From: Armillaria gallica
Taxonomy: Eukaryota; Basidiomycota; Agaricomycetes; Agaricales; Physalacriaceae
Assembly (NCBI GenBank): GCA_037576215.1
Contig: JBANDB010000002.1
Coordinates: 5,828,001 to 5,892,000 of the forward strand
Length of the DNA: 64,000 nucleotides
Reading direction: 5' to 3'
Part shown: piece by piece, positions 24,196 to 36,147 of the stretch
How positions within the stretch are numbered: position 1 is the first letter of the stretch
Layout: each line of letters begins with the position of its first letter
Program-made: the position numbers and the translations under genes
The notes under the pieces: generated by a model
Told to the model about the DNA's origin: nothing
Database searches by the model: none
The model's input: the letters and a program-made list of their open reading frames with translations, nothing else

Positions 24196-26400
24196 TCATA
24201 AGATAAATTGTAAATCTGTGTGCTGTCGGCCCGAACTATTAAGCCTATCGACTAATAAATGACAAGACAGAAAACTTACAAAGTGATGAGAACTGCCCAT
24301 CTGTGGTGTTTGACTATACTTAGGCTGCAAGATCTTCCTAGACGAAAAGACGATAAGAACCACTGTAGAGGAGCCTGGCCGATGCGCCCACCTGATAGAG
24401 TGAAGAAGTCCTTGGTATGACTGATTTTTATTCCTCATGAGGGACGTAACAAATGCCTATACGTAGTTAGTGCTCATGCCAAGGTGCGAAGAGTTTGACG
24501 CTCACGTAGCTCATGGCGCCAACAGCCACGCCGCCTTGGAACGTATCGGCACTTGTCTGCCCGTCCTTACTCGCGGACCATGATATCTTCCGTGTTTCGT
24601 CAACCATCCGAAACTCGAAAGGAAGTCGGAACAAAGATGCTTACCACGTCAGCGGAAGACGACTTCCACGCCATCCATTGTTTGGTTACGTGGCTGCGCT
24701 TGAGTCTACCACTGCAATCATACTAGAAAGCCGGCTGATCAGGTAAGATGGAAAGGGGTCTGCGGAATAGAATACTCACGACGAATGGTAGATCTAACAA
24801 GAAGATAAAGAGATTAACAGAGGTTTGAAGTATCGGTTGGCTTACAGACTTACCCAAGGCGGTACCGGAATGGCAGCACTGTCGAATCATGGGTTAGCAA
24901 AATACGGAACAAGGCGCCTAAGAGAACTCACATCGAATAGAGCCTAGCAGTATCGAGCTCTGAGTCAGGGCCGCACGCGATCAAGATCGGACGATCGGAG
25001 AAAGGGACGTACCGTGAGCCGGCACCCTGGTGGAAGGGACTTGACCATAATGGCGTGCATCTCCTAGCCAAAGAAGAACGAAAGAAAATCAAACAAATGA
25101 GACAGAAGCATCGGAGAGAAACTCACGTCATCGACAATATGCCCAGTTTGCTTGAAATCAATAGGAAATATGACTAGAGAAGCACGGAAAGTCAATACAT
25201 ACTGGGAAGCAATACAATGTATAGACAGACCTTCATCGTATCCGTCAACCTCATCGCCATCCTTATCACGGGTCTGGCCGCCATGTCCCGAATCTGGAAA
25301 GAAAGCCGATTAGGAGAGAAATGCCCGAGTACAGCGGAGAGTCCTACAATGAAAGAAAAGAGAATCACTGGGCTGCGCGTCTTTGACGAGCCAGAGCATG
25401 GCATCAATTATATTTCTTCTTGTTGGGCGCTGCCGAGGATTCTTACTGTCGTCCGTAAGCATCACGATATCCTCTGCCTTATAGCCCCAATATCCTGCAA
25501 CATACACCGATTAGTACATTTGCGGAAGGAAGAATATGGACAATACCAACGAATCAAGAAGTCCCGAATATGCTTTGCATCATTGATACAACCTCGCAAT
25601 TCGTGTCGTTGCCCGCGGTAATTGATACCAATCTAAGGTAGGTACCTTCAGTCTGAGTAGGGATCACACGACACGAAAGGTACGCTTACGCAAAGAGCCT
25701 TCTTGCGCCCAGTACACTTGGAATACTGGAAATGCTGTACCGAGGCTGCGGGCTGTACCGTTTGGACCGCGGAATGGAGCTTATGATGCTTGCTGTGTTT
25801 GATAACCCCAGGCTGAGAGCCGCCGCCGCTGTGAATCGCCGTAGGAGCCTTGGATTGCGAACGAGGTATAGTCTCGCCGCTACTGCTGTGGTGGTAATGG
25901 TGATGGTGGTGATGGTGCCGTTCAATGAAGAAGGCCCTCGGCGCATCTGGAGATATGTTCATACTACAAAAATGAACCCCTGTCTTCAATGAACGGATAT
26001 AGGCACGTACTCTGGTGTAGACCTTGACCTCGGAATCAGCCCACTATATATCGGCAGATGGCCTGAAACACTCACTGATGGTATGATCCGACAGACGAGG
26101 GAAGTACGCCATAAGGAGAAATTCCGGAACCATAACCTATTGAAGGGCCGGGAAACGCTTCCGGTTCGACGTAAAAGCCTTGACTTTTGACCATACGATG
26201 AGTGAGTCATCGACAATGAACATTGAGTTTAGAAGATTCCTTACGTTGGTGGGAACCTGCGGGTTGGGTGAGTCGATAATATGTACATATGTCTGTTCAG
26301 GTACTTACGATGTCCATGGCATACCAACAGGCGGAAGCTGTTGATAGTAGGTGAAAGGTGGGTCGCAGGGAGGACTGTTCGCGGTAGAGAAATCCCACAT
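24196..26400 (-). CDS. Type I metacaspase
   Basis: Eighteen exons from 26400 to 24196 splice in phase to 417 aa. The prodomain is Pro/Tyr/Gln-rich ([15 protein letters not shown]... QQLPPVGMP) and then carries a run of seven His plus YHH. The peptidase domain starts [17 protein letters not shown], continues to YSGHGGQ (catalytic His) and [15 protein letters not shown] (catalytic Cys in D-C-C-H-S-G), and ends with [19 protein letters not shown] and the DLQFIL terminus. Metacaspases are Ca2+-activated Arg/Lys-specific cysteine proteases acting in proteostasis, ageing and cell death in fungi. The residue before the catalytic Cys is usually Ser in fungal enzymes; here it is Cys. Two 12-nt exons (26256-26245 and 24943-24932) and a 14-nt exon (24793-24780) are required. 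The gene is tail-to-tail with calmodulin, 158 bp apart. Confidence 0.93.
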
Positions 26401-28259
26401 CATCTCCACAGTTTGAGATAGAAACGAGGGAAGGTATATAAGCAGTTGCAGTCGAAGGGAATTTGGTCAGAAACCGAGCAGAAGCTCAAAAGGTATGGTG
26501 GTGGTAGAGGTACAAAGCAATGAAACGTCTGGGAATCGAATTCAGAAGACTGCCCCGAACGGAGAGCAGCCGGAGGACGTCTTGTCAAATTTCAACCCAT
26601 ATGGCCGCCTCCGGTGATCATTGTCTCACAACCTTTGTCTGGCGCCGACGCGGTCGTAGATCGACTAACCCGTGACCCCGCCATCCAGTTCGTACTAGGA
26701 TCAACTGAACGAGTCCGAAATAGCCCGAAGGACAAGAGAATCCAAGCCATCCCGACACAGCTAAGCCGGAGAAAACGCTACAATCAACGATGCAGAAAAC
26801 TGCCAACACAGGAGAGGATACGTAATCCAGGCATCTATGCACTCGTGGTTACTAGAACTACAGCAATATTCTTCGAGCATACGCCACCTGCTAATAGTTC
26901 TCGTCAACTTTAATGTCCACGAGAGTACACGAAAACCTTACATAACCGTCCATCTGGCACGTAGTGCCAATGGCCTCTCTTACCATGGACTATCGGAACA
27001 GACGCGTTGTAGCCGTAGGATGAAGACAGTGGGAAGGGCGTTCGCAAGATACGATTGCCGAAAGGAAATTCCTGAAAAAGGAAGCTTCGTTCCATTGTGG
27101 CGGCTACATCACTATCGGCATCCTCAGGGCGCGAAGCACCGTCCACCGTGCAGAGCCGTTGGTTGCTGGCTGCTACGGCCCATTACATCCCAACGCAGTA
27201 GCTAAACAACAAGGTCAGGACCATATTACTCTAATGCTGGCAACGCTCTCAAGGCGACGGTGCCAGGCGTCAAGGCCCGCCATTTTGTTTTCTGTCACTC
27301 TTCCACATTGACAGAAGTCATCGATCGGGGTAAGGCCACATTTACGAATGAGCAGCTTCATGAGACTGCGACAGTGGCCGCGTGTAGTCAGAACATAATG
27401 TCACATTGATAGTCAACACCCTGTCATAGATGACTGACATGAATGGATGAAACTTTGAGAAGTCTCGATGTGAGAACTGACGTACGGTTTGAGCTCTACG
27501 GTCCGACATTGCGATAGGTGGGCGACACAGTGCACCCGAATGGACATCTAGGACCGGGGTTTGTGCAAATACTTACGAAGTATCGGGATGACTTCAATGA
27601 TGCAATTTTAGTGTCAGTGATAAGCTGGAGGCCTCTTGATGAACTCACCAATACAAGCATATGCGCAGCAATCGAAGAGTACAAACGATATGCTCAACTA
27701 TATAGACAAATGTCAGTTATAGCGGCATGAGATAACGGCGAAAAAACTACCAAAAGCAAAACATCCGCACACCGCTCTAGAGTTGTTACGTTAGACATGG
27801 AAACTGGATACTTTTCTAATGAAACGCACTGGATACCGAAGAACAGTACACCTACGGGTGCCGTGCGACGACCAATAGCCGAAATGACTTTCACATACGA
27901 GCATGGGCTTCCACGCCACCCTCGCACATTAAAAATTTCTGACAAACCTCATGAGCCGGAGAAGCTACTAGAGATGAGCGCAACACGTACCGATAATCAC
28001 CTCTAGTTCAGAATTCCCCGCATGAGAGTTGAATCTACCAACTCTTCTCCAGGGTGATACATATGCAGGTGCTCACGGATGCGGCGGAGGATTCATTGCT
28101 GAGCGACCTCGAAACGTCGTGGTGGAAAGGAGGAAAATGACATTCATACAAAAAAACTAATGATGTAATAAATTTGATACGAAAGTTCCAATTTTGGCAT
28201 CTTTACACATGTGTACTAGTAAATTTGTCCTCCATCCGGTTTTTGCACAACAGTCCAGG
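26401..28259. other. No supported gene
   Basis: About 1.9 kb upstream of the metacaspase start. Frames of 70-122 codons at 26614-27205 overlap on both strands and have no recognisable family. Nothing else is supported. Confidence 0.4.
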
Positions 28260-28766
28260 TGTGCTTGCAGGCCGGGAAGCTCCCGCCAAGGTTTGTCCGG
28301 AAATTAGCATATTTGAGGCCCAAAAAGAGCGAAATCATTGTCCGTAGATAGCATATTTAAGACCCAAAATTTGCAACCCTTGTCCGCAGTTAGCATATTT
28401 TAGGAGCTCTGAGGGCGATAGTTCCTGGCGGCATCTCGGTTATTGGAAAAGTAAAAGAACGTTAGGTGATGACTAGGACTGCTCGACAATGTACCCACGA
28501 GGTACATATAGACCGTCCCTCCCTCCGATCAAAAGGTCTGTATCGTCGTCTATCTATGAGAAACTACCCACGACGGTAAAATGCCCTAAACACTTGTAGA
28601 CTGAGAAACAAAATTGGCCGGAATTTGGTCAGCGGCACTTCCGGGCCGGCGTGAGCATTGTCCGGGTTAGCATATTTTATGGCCAAATGTTTGCATATTT
28701 GAGGCCCAAAATCGGGGTTTTTGCCGGACAAACCTTGGCAGGAGCTTCCCGGGACCTGTGCTTGCA
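28260..28766. mobile_element. MITE-like inverted-repeat element with 10-bp target duplication
   Basis: Identical TGTGCTTGCA copies at 28260-28269 and 28757-28766 flank a 487-bp unit. The unit's ends are near-perfect inverted repeats: left 28270-28300, and right 28724-28756 read in reverse, sharing GGGAAGCTCC then one variable base then GCCAAGGTTTGTCCGG. Inside are five copies of AGCATATTT, four of them preceded by TTGTCCG (near 28305, 28349, 28391, 28668; the fifth near 28692). No coding capacity. A 10-bp duplication with about 31-bp inverted ends suggests a non-autonomous Mutator-like element; the superfamily assignment is inference. Confidence 0.8.
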
Positions 28767-29009
28767 CCGTCGTCTTCAGCCCAGTGCGACCAGCTTGCGA
28801 CTCGGATATTAGTTCCAGCTCTCTGTAAGAAGCAATAATGTAACCAAATTTCTTTACTGACTTGACAGTCGCAGGATCTCGCACGAAGAAAGCACCCAGA
28901 TGGCGTTCGTGCCATGGTCTCCTTGCTCAGGATGTTAGAACGCAGATGGGTGGGAACGTACGGCGAAACATCCGAAACTTGCCCTAGAGCACACGTGATC
29001 GCGAAGGGA

Positions 29010-30839
29010 CCGGACCGGACCAACGTTCCCAATGTCCCTGCAAAAATCACTGTCTACCATCTTACGGCTACTCTCCTGATCGATACATTCTTAAAAATGC
29101 TGACTTGATGCGTCTGACGCGCTCGAATGGCCCTCCTCTGGATGCAGAAATCGATTCGGTCCAAGCGATGATAACGTCCGTCGTCGTATGAGGCCGAGCT
29201 GCAGAGCATCCAATCTGAAGAAGCCCATGTGAAAGCATTTATTCTAGATATGGAGCGCCAGGCATCTGCTGTCCAGAAGATGGTGGACGCAGTGCCTCAG
29301 GAACGTGAACGTATTTCGGAAGCGATACAACAGAGGAAAAGACTCCTTAGTCCCATGCGCCGCCTTTCTCCAGAAATTCTATCCCAGGTATTTCGCTGGA
29401 CTATTCAGTTTCCCATGTCTCGGTACCAGAACAGCCAAAGCGTCCACTGTTAGCCCTTCGTACCAGAAGAGAATACACTTTGCTCCGTTGAACGCGTATG
29501 CAAGCGATGGAGGGAGGCATGTTTGTCTTCCCAAGAGCTCTGGTCGTACATCAAAATTCTCATAAACGACAGCAATTTTGGTGACAGTGCTCATGCGGAC
29601 ATGCGTCGTTTGGGCAGGCAGTTGAGTCGCTCGGGCGGGAGCAGCGCTTTACTCTCACTAGCAGCATCGCATGATGGCAGTCAATCATCGTCCTCCGACT
29701 CTACGCAGTTACCTCCCACGTTGATGGCCCTCTTATTCTCTTTGGCAGGCCGCATACAGGAACTCCACCTCACTCTACCACTCAGAATGTTCGAGGGCAT
29801 CCCATCATTACAGCTCTCACTCCCATCTTTGAAGACGTTGGGTCTCACTCTCACCGACGGGGAGGCCATCGATGACCATCAGAGTTTACAATTATTCTCT
29901 TCAACCCCAAATCTCCGAACCCTCGACATCGTCGACGTCAAACGTTGATGTCACTCGTTTGTTCTTCCGTGGTCCCAGATCACCACCTTCAGGAGTGACC
30001 ATGCTCGGCACCCCTCTCACCATTCTGGTGCTCTACCCCGTCATTACCTCTACGCACTCAAGGAACTCAGCGAGCTAGAAGAATGTCATCTACGCCTCGA
30101 AGTTAATTCAGTTAACGAAAGCAGTTGGGACGAATGTAGTTTCCCCATCACTTGCCCCAAACTTCGCATCTTTAAACTCTCATCATGGCGCCGCAACACC
30201 GACATGCCGATAACGAAATTGGCAGACCAACTCGTCCTGCCCGCACTCATGCAGCTAGAAGTCCAATGTTCCGTCGGAGACGCCGGACGCGATCCAAGAC
30301 AGACATTCACCGCCATCCGCGAACTTCTTCAACAGTCGAAGGCTCCCATTACCGTCTTGTACTTTGAACATGGCCGTATCTTAACGGCTGATATCCTCCA
30401 TGTTCTCCATAATGCTCCCACCCTTGAAGACATTCGCCTTACAGATATTGATGAAGGCGCCGTCGCTGACCAGGTTTTCTTTGACTTGACGTTAAAGCCT
30501 GACAAACTAGCCTTAGTGCCACGCTTACACACGCTACACCTCAGCGGTGCACTTCTCCTCCATATGCATACCTTCAGAGACATGTTGAAGTCATGCTGGA
30601 CTGTTGCTGATATCTGTTCGCCTCCGGTCCGACGCCTCGCGGAGGTGAAACTATGTCGGTTCATCCGTGCTGCAGATGAACAACGTTTGGCGCCTATTAT
30701 CCGCCGCTCTGCTAATTCTCTTCGTATAGACAGCAATCAGGACCTGGAAGTGACGGTGAGTTATCGGGTGGTGAAGATGAAGGATCTGTGCAAAGCGAAC
30801 CCCATGAAAATCTCAAGCATTTCTAGGTATGGCTGTTGA
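29010..30839 (+). pseudogene. F-box family pseudogene
   Basis: The translated sequence follows the intact minus-strand F-box proteins of this window along its length: the N-terminal Cys/His motif, coiled coil (about 29229-29340), F-box (SPMRRLSPEILSQVFRW near 29353-29400), ELW segment and Leu-rich repeats. It is broken by a frameshift in a GTC-repeat tract near 29186-29195 and by in-frame stops TAG at 29451-29453 and TGA at 29946-29948. No start ATG is visible at the N-terminal end. The C-terminal tail also differs from the intact copies. It is on the opposite strand from them, so it is not a simple tandem duplicate. Confidence 0.85.
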
Positions 30840-32097
30840 TTGAACAAACAACGAACTTGCTCTGACATCACTTGCAGTTGGAATCGAGTCTTGCCTTGAC
30901 GTATATGAATATCAATCTATACACCAAAAAAACTGTCGCAAGGAAGGAGTGTCACAAATTGTGGCCAAATATTTCAGATTCTCGCAGTCTGGTATTCTTT
31001 CTTCTGACCTCGTTGTATGTTCATTTCCCTCACTGTCTCGTGGATGACGATAAGTATTTTGATGCATACAGCGCAATACAACGGAACAGCGCTCTTTAGC
31101 ACTATTAACATTGTACGACTTTGATGCAAACAGTGCGATGCGACGCATCTCCGGCCATAGCGGCACCTATGGAATGTATACTCAAGGTTACATCAGAAAC
31201 TTTCATCGACGCATGACTCAAAATCTTGACTTTTGACCAATCGAAGTCGTGAACATGTGCTCATGCGCAGACCTACCGTCTGTTCGGGGCGTAACAAGGC
31301 AAGATATGTCCACGGTTCTACGCACTTCAGGAGTTCTGATAAGAAAGTAAATCTCCGTGTGTGCATGAGAGAGAAATACAGTGCCGAACCTTGAGTGAGT
31401 CTATCCAGGTTGACGGAACGCGCACATAATTCCAACAAGTGCTGAAATCGTTAGATCTTAGGCTTTCACCTGAAGCGCGTTAATGGAGTTATCACCTCGT
31501 AAGTGTGTCATGACTTTCTTCTTTCTTTGCCCTATCCGTCGCTAATTAAAATCCCTCTCTGCCTTCCTTCTCAGTGGAAATAACTCCCGACGAAACTAGC
31601 TATTAATGCTTCTTTCTCTCTCTAAACTACATAATAATAGGAGAGCTGATAGCCGAAACACTCCCTGTGAACTTGGCGACGGATTACGGCCATGTCGGTG
31701 ATATGATCGCGCTTATCTTCTGTGAGAGAGTGCCTTGAAGATACTAGTCACCAACTGCTATATTGTGTCTGGGCCTTTACGGGAATCACAGATCGGTACT
31801 CTAATTGGAGTACAAACGTAGTGTCTCTCATAAAGTCAGGGTATTTTGACGACGCTGCTAGTCCCGCATGGTTTGCCCGGGCAGTGTCTCGTCCGTGTTT
31901 TTCGATCCAGAGATCTCGGCAAGCTAAGCTCGGTTGTCTTCTGATGACAAGTGAAATATGGGTTCTTCTTGCCCGTATTTGTCTGTGACTGGTTACGGTC
32001 GTAGTCTTCTCTGATTCTTGACATGCTGTGGGAAGCGCTTGAGTCCTGCCATAAATATCTCAGGGCCGTCCATTATTCCCTTGTATACAGTGTCAGG
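30840..32097. other. No supported gene
   Basis: About 1.26 kb with short frames only. Nothing recognisable. Confidence 0.4.
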
Positions 32098-34101
32098 ATG
32101 TCGTCTTCGTTTGCTACGGATACAGGCCCAGCCCTACTATCGCTAGGCCCGACCATGGGCGCAATGTTCCTTGGTGAAACCATAGCTTTAATGTGAGCCT
32201 TTATCATCGCTCGTTTCTTGAACAAATTTTCCTAACCAGCTTTAGATTGTATGGAACATCGAACCTCCAAACAGCTATCTATTTCAAAGAATATCCGAAG
32301 GACTGGTGGTTCTATCGCCTTTCAGTGCGTGGAAACACATATTCACCACAGACTCGGATAAAACGAACTGGTCTTTATTCGTTAGATTGCGGTGCTCTGG
32401 TAACTAAGGCTCTCGAACGATGTCAGTCACGAGTTAATAGTCGCCTCACCAGGGTGCTCGATACCTTACACATTGCGTTCACCACGCACTCCATATACTT
32501 CTATGCAATCAATTCGTTCGGTGATTATCTCGCACTCCTACAACTTGTATGGTGGGTATTATCTCTCTCTGAGTCGAAATTTTTACTCTGGTTTGCGCTT
32601 AGGAGCTTCAAAGTAGGCGTATCAACACCCATTTTGAATATTATGACTTACATTTCAACTTAGTTGGCCTTGCTTCTCTACGTTAGTGATCACCTGTTAG
32701 TATTCGAGGCTTCTTGCTAACTACACACAGAACATGATCGTCCTATGCGTTCATATGTATGTCGAAGGCCGAAAATTAACCTTCTGTGCTCAATCCATAC
32801 TCCAGTGTATACTGCGTACGGTTGTGGATGCGTGAGTAATGCCTATTCTTGTCCTCTTCTTTGATATGATCAGCAAACAAAATTTCAGTAGGGCGCTACT
32901 TCCATCGCGTAGTGCCGTGGTTCATCGTACGTTTCGTTTCACTCAAAAATTTAGTGTTATAACGATCCAAATTTTACAGACAGTCATTGTAGCTGGGATC
33001 TGTGGTAGGTTTTCAAATTGGATTGATCGGTGGTAAATAGCTCTGACTTCCTGTTTCTATAAGCTGCGTCAATCGGTGCGTATACCAGTGATTTGGTCCT
33101 GCCCTTGCACTTACGAAGAAGGTCAGTTTTCTGCCGAGACGTGTAAGGAGCCGAAAATTATTGAAGGACATCACCTGAATTTCTTCCCCTGACGGCCAGG
33201 TATGCGATATCGTATATCACTGAAATTGACGAAATTTCCGTACGTGCGATACCACTTCGTGGAGTTACATAGTCGCGTACTAACGCCAGCTACCGCTGGT
33301 CCATTAGCTAACGATCGAGGCCGGACTAATCACAACAGCAACTGTGGACATTATTATATCTTTTGCGATGTCCTACTACCTTCTCAAGGGACGAACAGCT
33401 AGTACGAATTTCTTCAGGTAAGTCTATTCACTATGCCTCAAGTCTATGGATGAACTAAGGATACTATAGTACAAACATCAAGCTCGAAGCCCTGATGCGG
33501 TTGGTCCTAATTTCTGGTCTCGGTACAAGGTAAGATTGCTCCGATCGTATGACGGAGCACACATTATGGGAATTCATGCAATCCAGTGCGCTGGTCATAG
33601 CTTCTCTGATCACGGTACTGTCTCAGCCTAATTGTATGGTTCTACGGCTACTCAGATATGGTTCATAGTTTCTTGTCCTTCCCGGAACTCTCATCTTCCT
33701 GTCAATCGGCGTCGTTGTGCCCAAACGTCAGCCTCTTTTCTCACACACAAGTTTCTCTTCACCTGAAATTCTCTGCAGTATACATCAATTCTTTACTAGC
33801 TATGTACGATTTTTTGGAGCACGAATGGCTTATATATCTCACCACCTCCCGTAGGTTTAATGCACGAGAACGAAGACTGCAGGAAACTCTTGGTTCCGTT
33901 TCCTTATCTCGAACGTCCAGGGTCCAAGGCGACGAAAACGTACGTGTTCTAAGTTGAGAATTTTGAGCTACATCAACTCGATTGTTTCTGCAGATGACTG
34001 GCACCGTTCCGCTGACTATTATGAGCGGTGTTACATCTGACGATTTGAATTTTAACGACTCTAAATCGCAGCAACAGTTTCATAGTTCTGAATCAGTTTG
34101 A
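32098..34101 (+). CDS. DUF6534-type multi-pass membrane protein
   Basis: Nineteen exons spliced in phase give exactly 321 codons plus stop. The order of segments matches the Agaricomycete DUF6534 family: MSSSFATDTGPALLSLGPTM, YGTSNLQTAIYFKEYPKDWW, AVLWVLDTLHIAFTTHSIYF, FGDYLALLQLVWSFKLALLL, FHRVVPWFITVIVAG, TTATVDIIISFAMSYYLLKG, NIKLEALMRLVLISGLGT, VLPGTLIFLSIGVVVPK, and YINSLLAMFNARERR. Seven hydrophobic helices are plausible, with a hydrophilic cytosolic tail. Function is unknown for the whole family. Exons of 14 nt (32386-32399), 10 nt (32603-32612), 18 nt and 16 nt are required, so automated models are likely to be wrong. No lesion was found, so it looks intact. Neighbouring genes give no functional clue. 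Confidence 0.85.
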
Positions 34102-36078
34102 AAGGAGCCCTCGAATCAAAGGAACCTTGGGCGAAAGACATGTATTATTTTTTGTCTCTAAAGTACGATCGTAGTTATTCCCAGAAGGATATCAATGACG
34201 AACGGCGAAGAAACGATAATTTTCTGAAGATACTCCCAGCGGCGCTTCTCAACATTTTGTCATTGTAAGCGGTATCTTGCATCTGTAAACAAGTAAGACA
34301 TAGTACAAAACGGATGTAAAAAAAAAAACAAGTAAGATACCAGGACAAGAATCGGGACCAGATTCCAGACGTACGAAAGGTCTGCGTCGCGGTCAAGGAG
34401 AACGTTGATACTTACAAGACGTAGTAAGCATCACGTAACTGATCTAAGCAATACCTATGGGCGTCGTAGTATCCGCGGAAACTTGACGCGTCGGTTATGG
34501 CAGAAATGCACATCGTGATTCGTGAACTTAGTCGCGTCCGACCCGGGCCGTGGATGCACGGAATATTCGGGCCGCGGATCAAACGAAGGAATAAACACGG
34601 ATAAATACTACGCGTCTCTTTTTCATTCAGTTAGCTCAGATGCATTCGAATTTCGAAACCGCTATACACAGGCTTCGCATTACGATACTCCTTTTGCAGT
34701 TAATCCAGTCACCTCCATCAGCTCACTCTGGATAGTATCAACTGCGACGGCAACTTAGGTCCGTCGACGCGGGTTGACAACGATCCAGCGTGGAAGGAGT
34801 ACCAATGTTGTACAAATGACATTGTAAGCTGTCTTTCATTGAGGTTTCGCCATTTGGAAGCTAACTAGTAGAATTCCGCTACCCCATCAGTCGTCGCCGG
34901 GAAAAACAGGGACGTTGCCCACGAAATGACCAGTCATTTCTACGACGAACAATCGATCTCTTCATTGTGGATGAGCTATCTGCCGAGCGCCCTGAACCGT
35001 GTGGTTTGAGGTTCTATTTTCTACTACTCGTCTTGTACTGACATGGCCGATACTCATCCGAGCGATCAATGTTTTTTCAGCCACTGCAACATTTCCTTGA
35101 AGACCCCAGTGTATCACAAAGAGTAATGATCTTTGATGAATGTACTTATATGATTCATTGGGGTACGCGATACAACTCACAAATAACTCATCGATTTCTG
35201 ATCCTGTTTCCTAGGTTAGACCGGTTACCCCGAGGCCTAGAAATAGATTGTTCGCTTCTGAATGAGTATGGTTCGCTGAGAGCAATGTGCCCTCTGTCAT
35301 CGGCAGTAAGCAGGTGGATTCCTTAGAGGTCGATTCTCCCGGATAGCTCTGTGATCGTCTCAGTTGGAATCACGCACATGGGGCCCCACTTCCCGGCAGG
35401 CAGCTATACATCGCAAGCGTCCTTTGCAACTGCGTAATTTCTCCCCAACATGGGCACCCTATTCTTAGAACGAAATGCGGTCCGTCCGTACTTCACTTCT
35501 GCGAGGAGGGCCTGCCTTCTTAATTTCCTGGTCGCTCAGACTGGCGAGAGCTTGCTTGATCGCACACATTGGTTTTCAAAATAAGAAGGTGTGTTGACCC
35601 TGAAATTTGTTCGTTAAGTAGCTCAGGGATTGCTTTGTTCCTTCTCCCACGTTCCATTTTTAGACATCGCTACTCCTGGATAGAAATATCCCATGCCTCG
35701 ATTGCCGAAACCGATGAATGTTGCTCACTGACAGCTCTTGTCACTTCGTTGACTCTCAAATGATCTAGAGAAATTTCTTTCACTATACGGTTGAATAGAT
35801 GAACAAGATGCCCGTAGCTGCCTAGACTCTTATCTTTCGTAAGACCATAACTCTGTGTGGAGCTTATTCATTGATTAAAGTAGTCCAGTCATCGTCATCT
35901 GTCTCCCGCTTCATGGATGAGCACAGTCCAATTGTATCATCGAGTAATGAATGCACTTTTGACGTGATTGCCTCTAACAACCTTCCCAACAGTCCGATAA
36001 TCCCCCCGCTAATCCCCGAACGCGACTTGGAAGGCGTCTATTTGACGCGCCGCAAAGCGACCGCTGACGACTGAACAA
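34102..36078. other. No supported gene
   Basis: About 2 kb of short unrecognised frames, including the presumed promoter region of the first oxalate decarboxylase copy at its right end. Confidence 0.4.
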
Positions 36079-36087
36079 TATAAAAGG
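36079..36087 (+). promoter_or_regulatory. TATA box of the first cupin gene
   Basis: TATAAAAGG starts 69 bp upstream of the ATG at 36148. The second copy lacks an equally good match; only CTTAAAAG near 40990 is at a similar distance. Confidence 0.5.
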
Positions 36088-36147
36088 TCTCTAGCTTGCT
36101 GGTAAATACTCAGCTCAAAGCCCCAGTCTCGCTCAGACGCGTTCACC

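Noticed and set aside
25217..25621. 134-codon plus-strand frame
   Set aside because: It lies antisense to metacaspase exons and introns and has no family resemblance.
32193..32663. 156-codon continuous plus-strand frame
   Set aside because: It reads through several introns of the DUF6534 gene. Spliced exons restore the family sequence and this frame does not.
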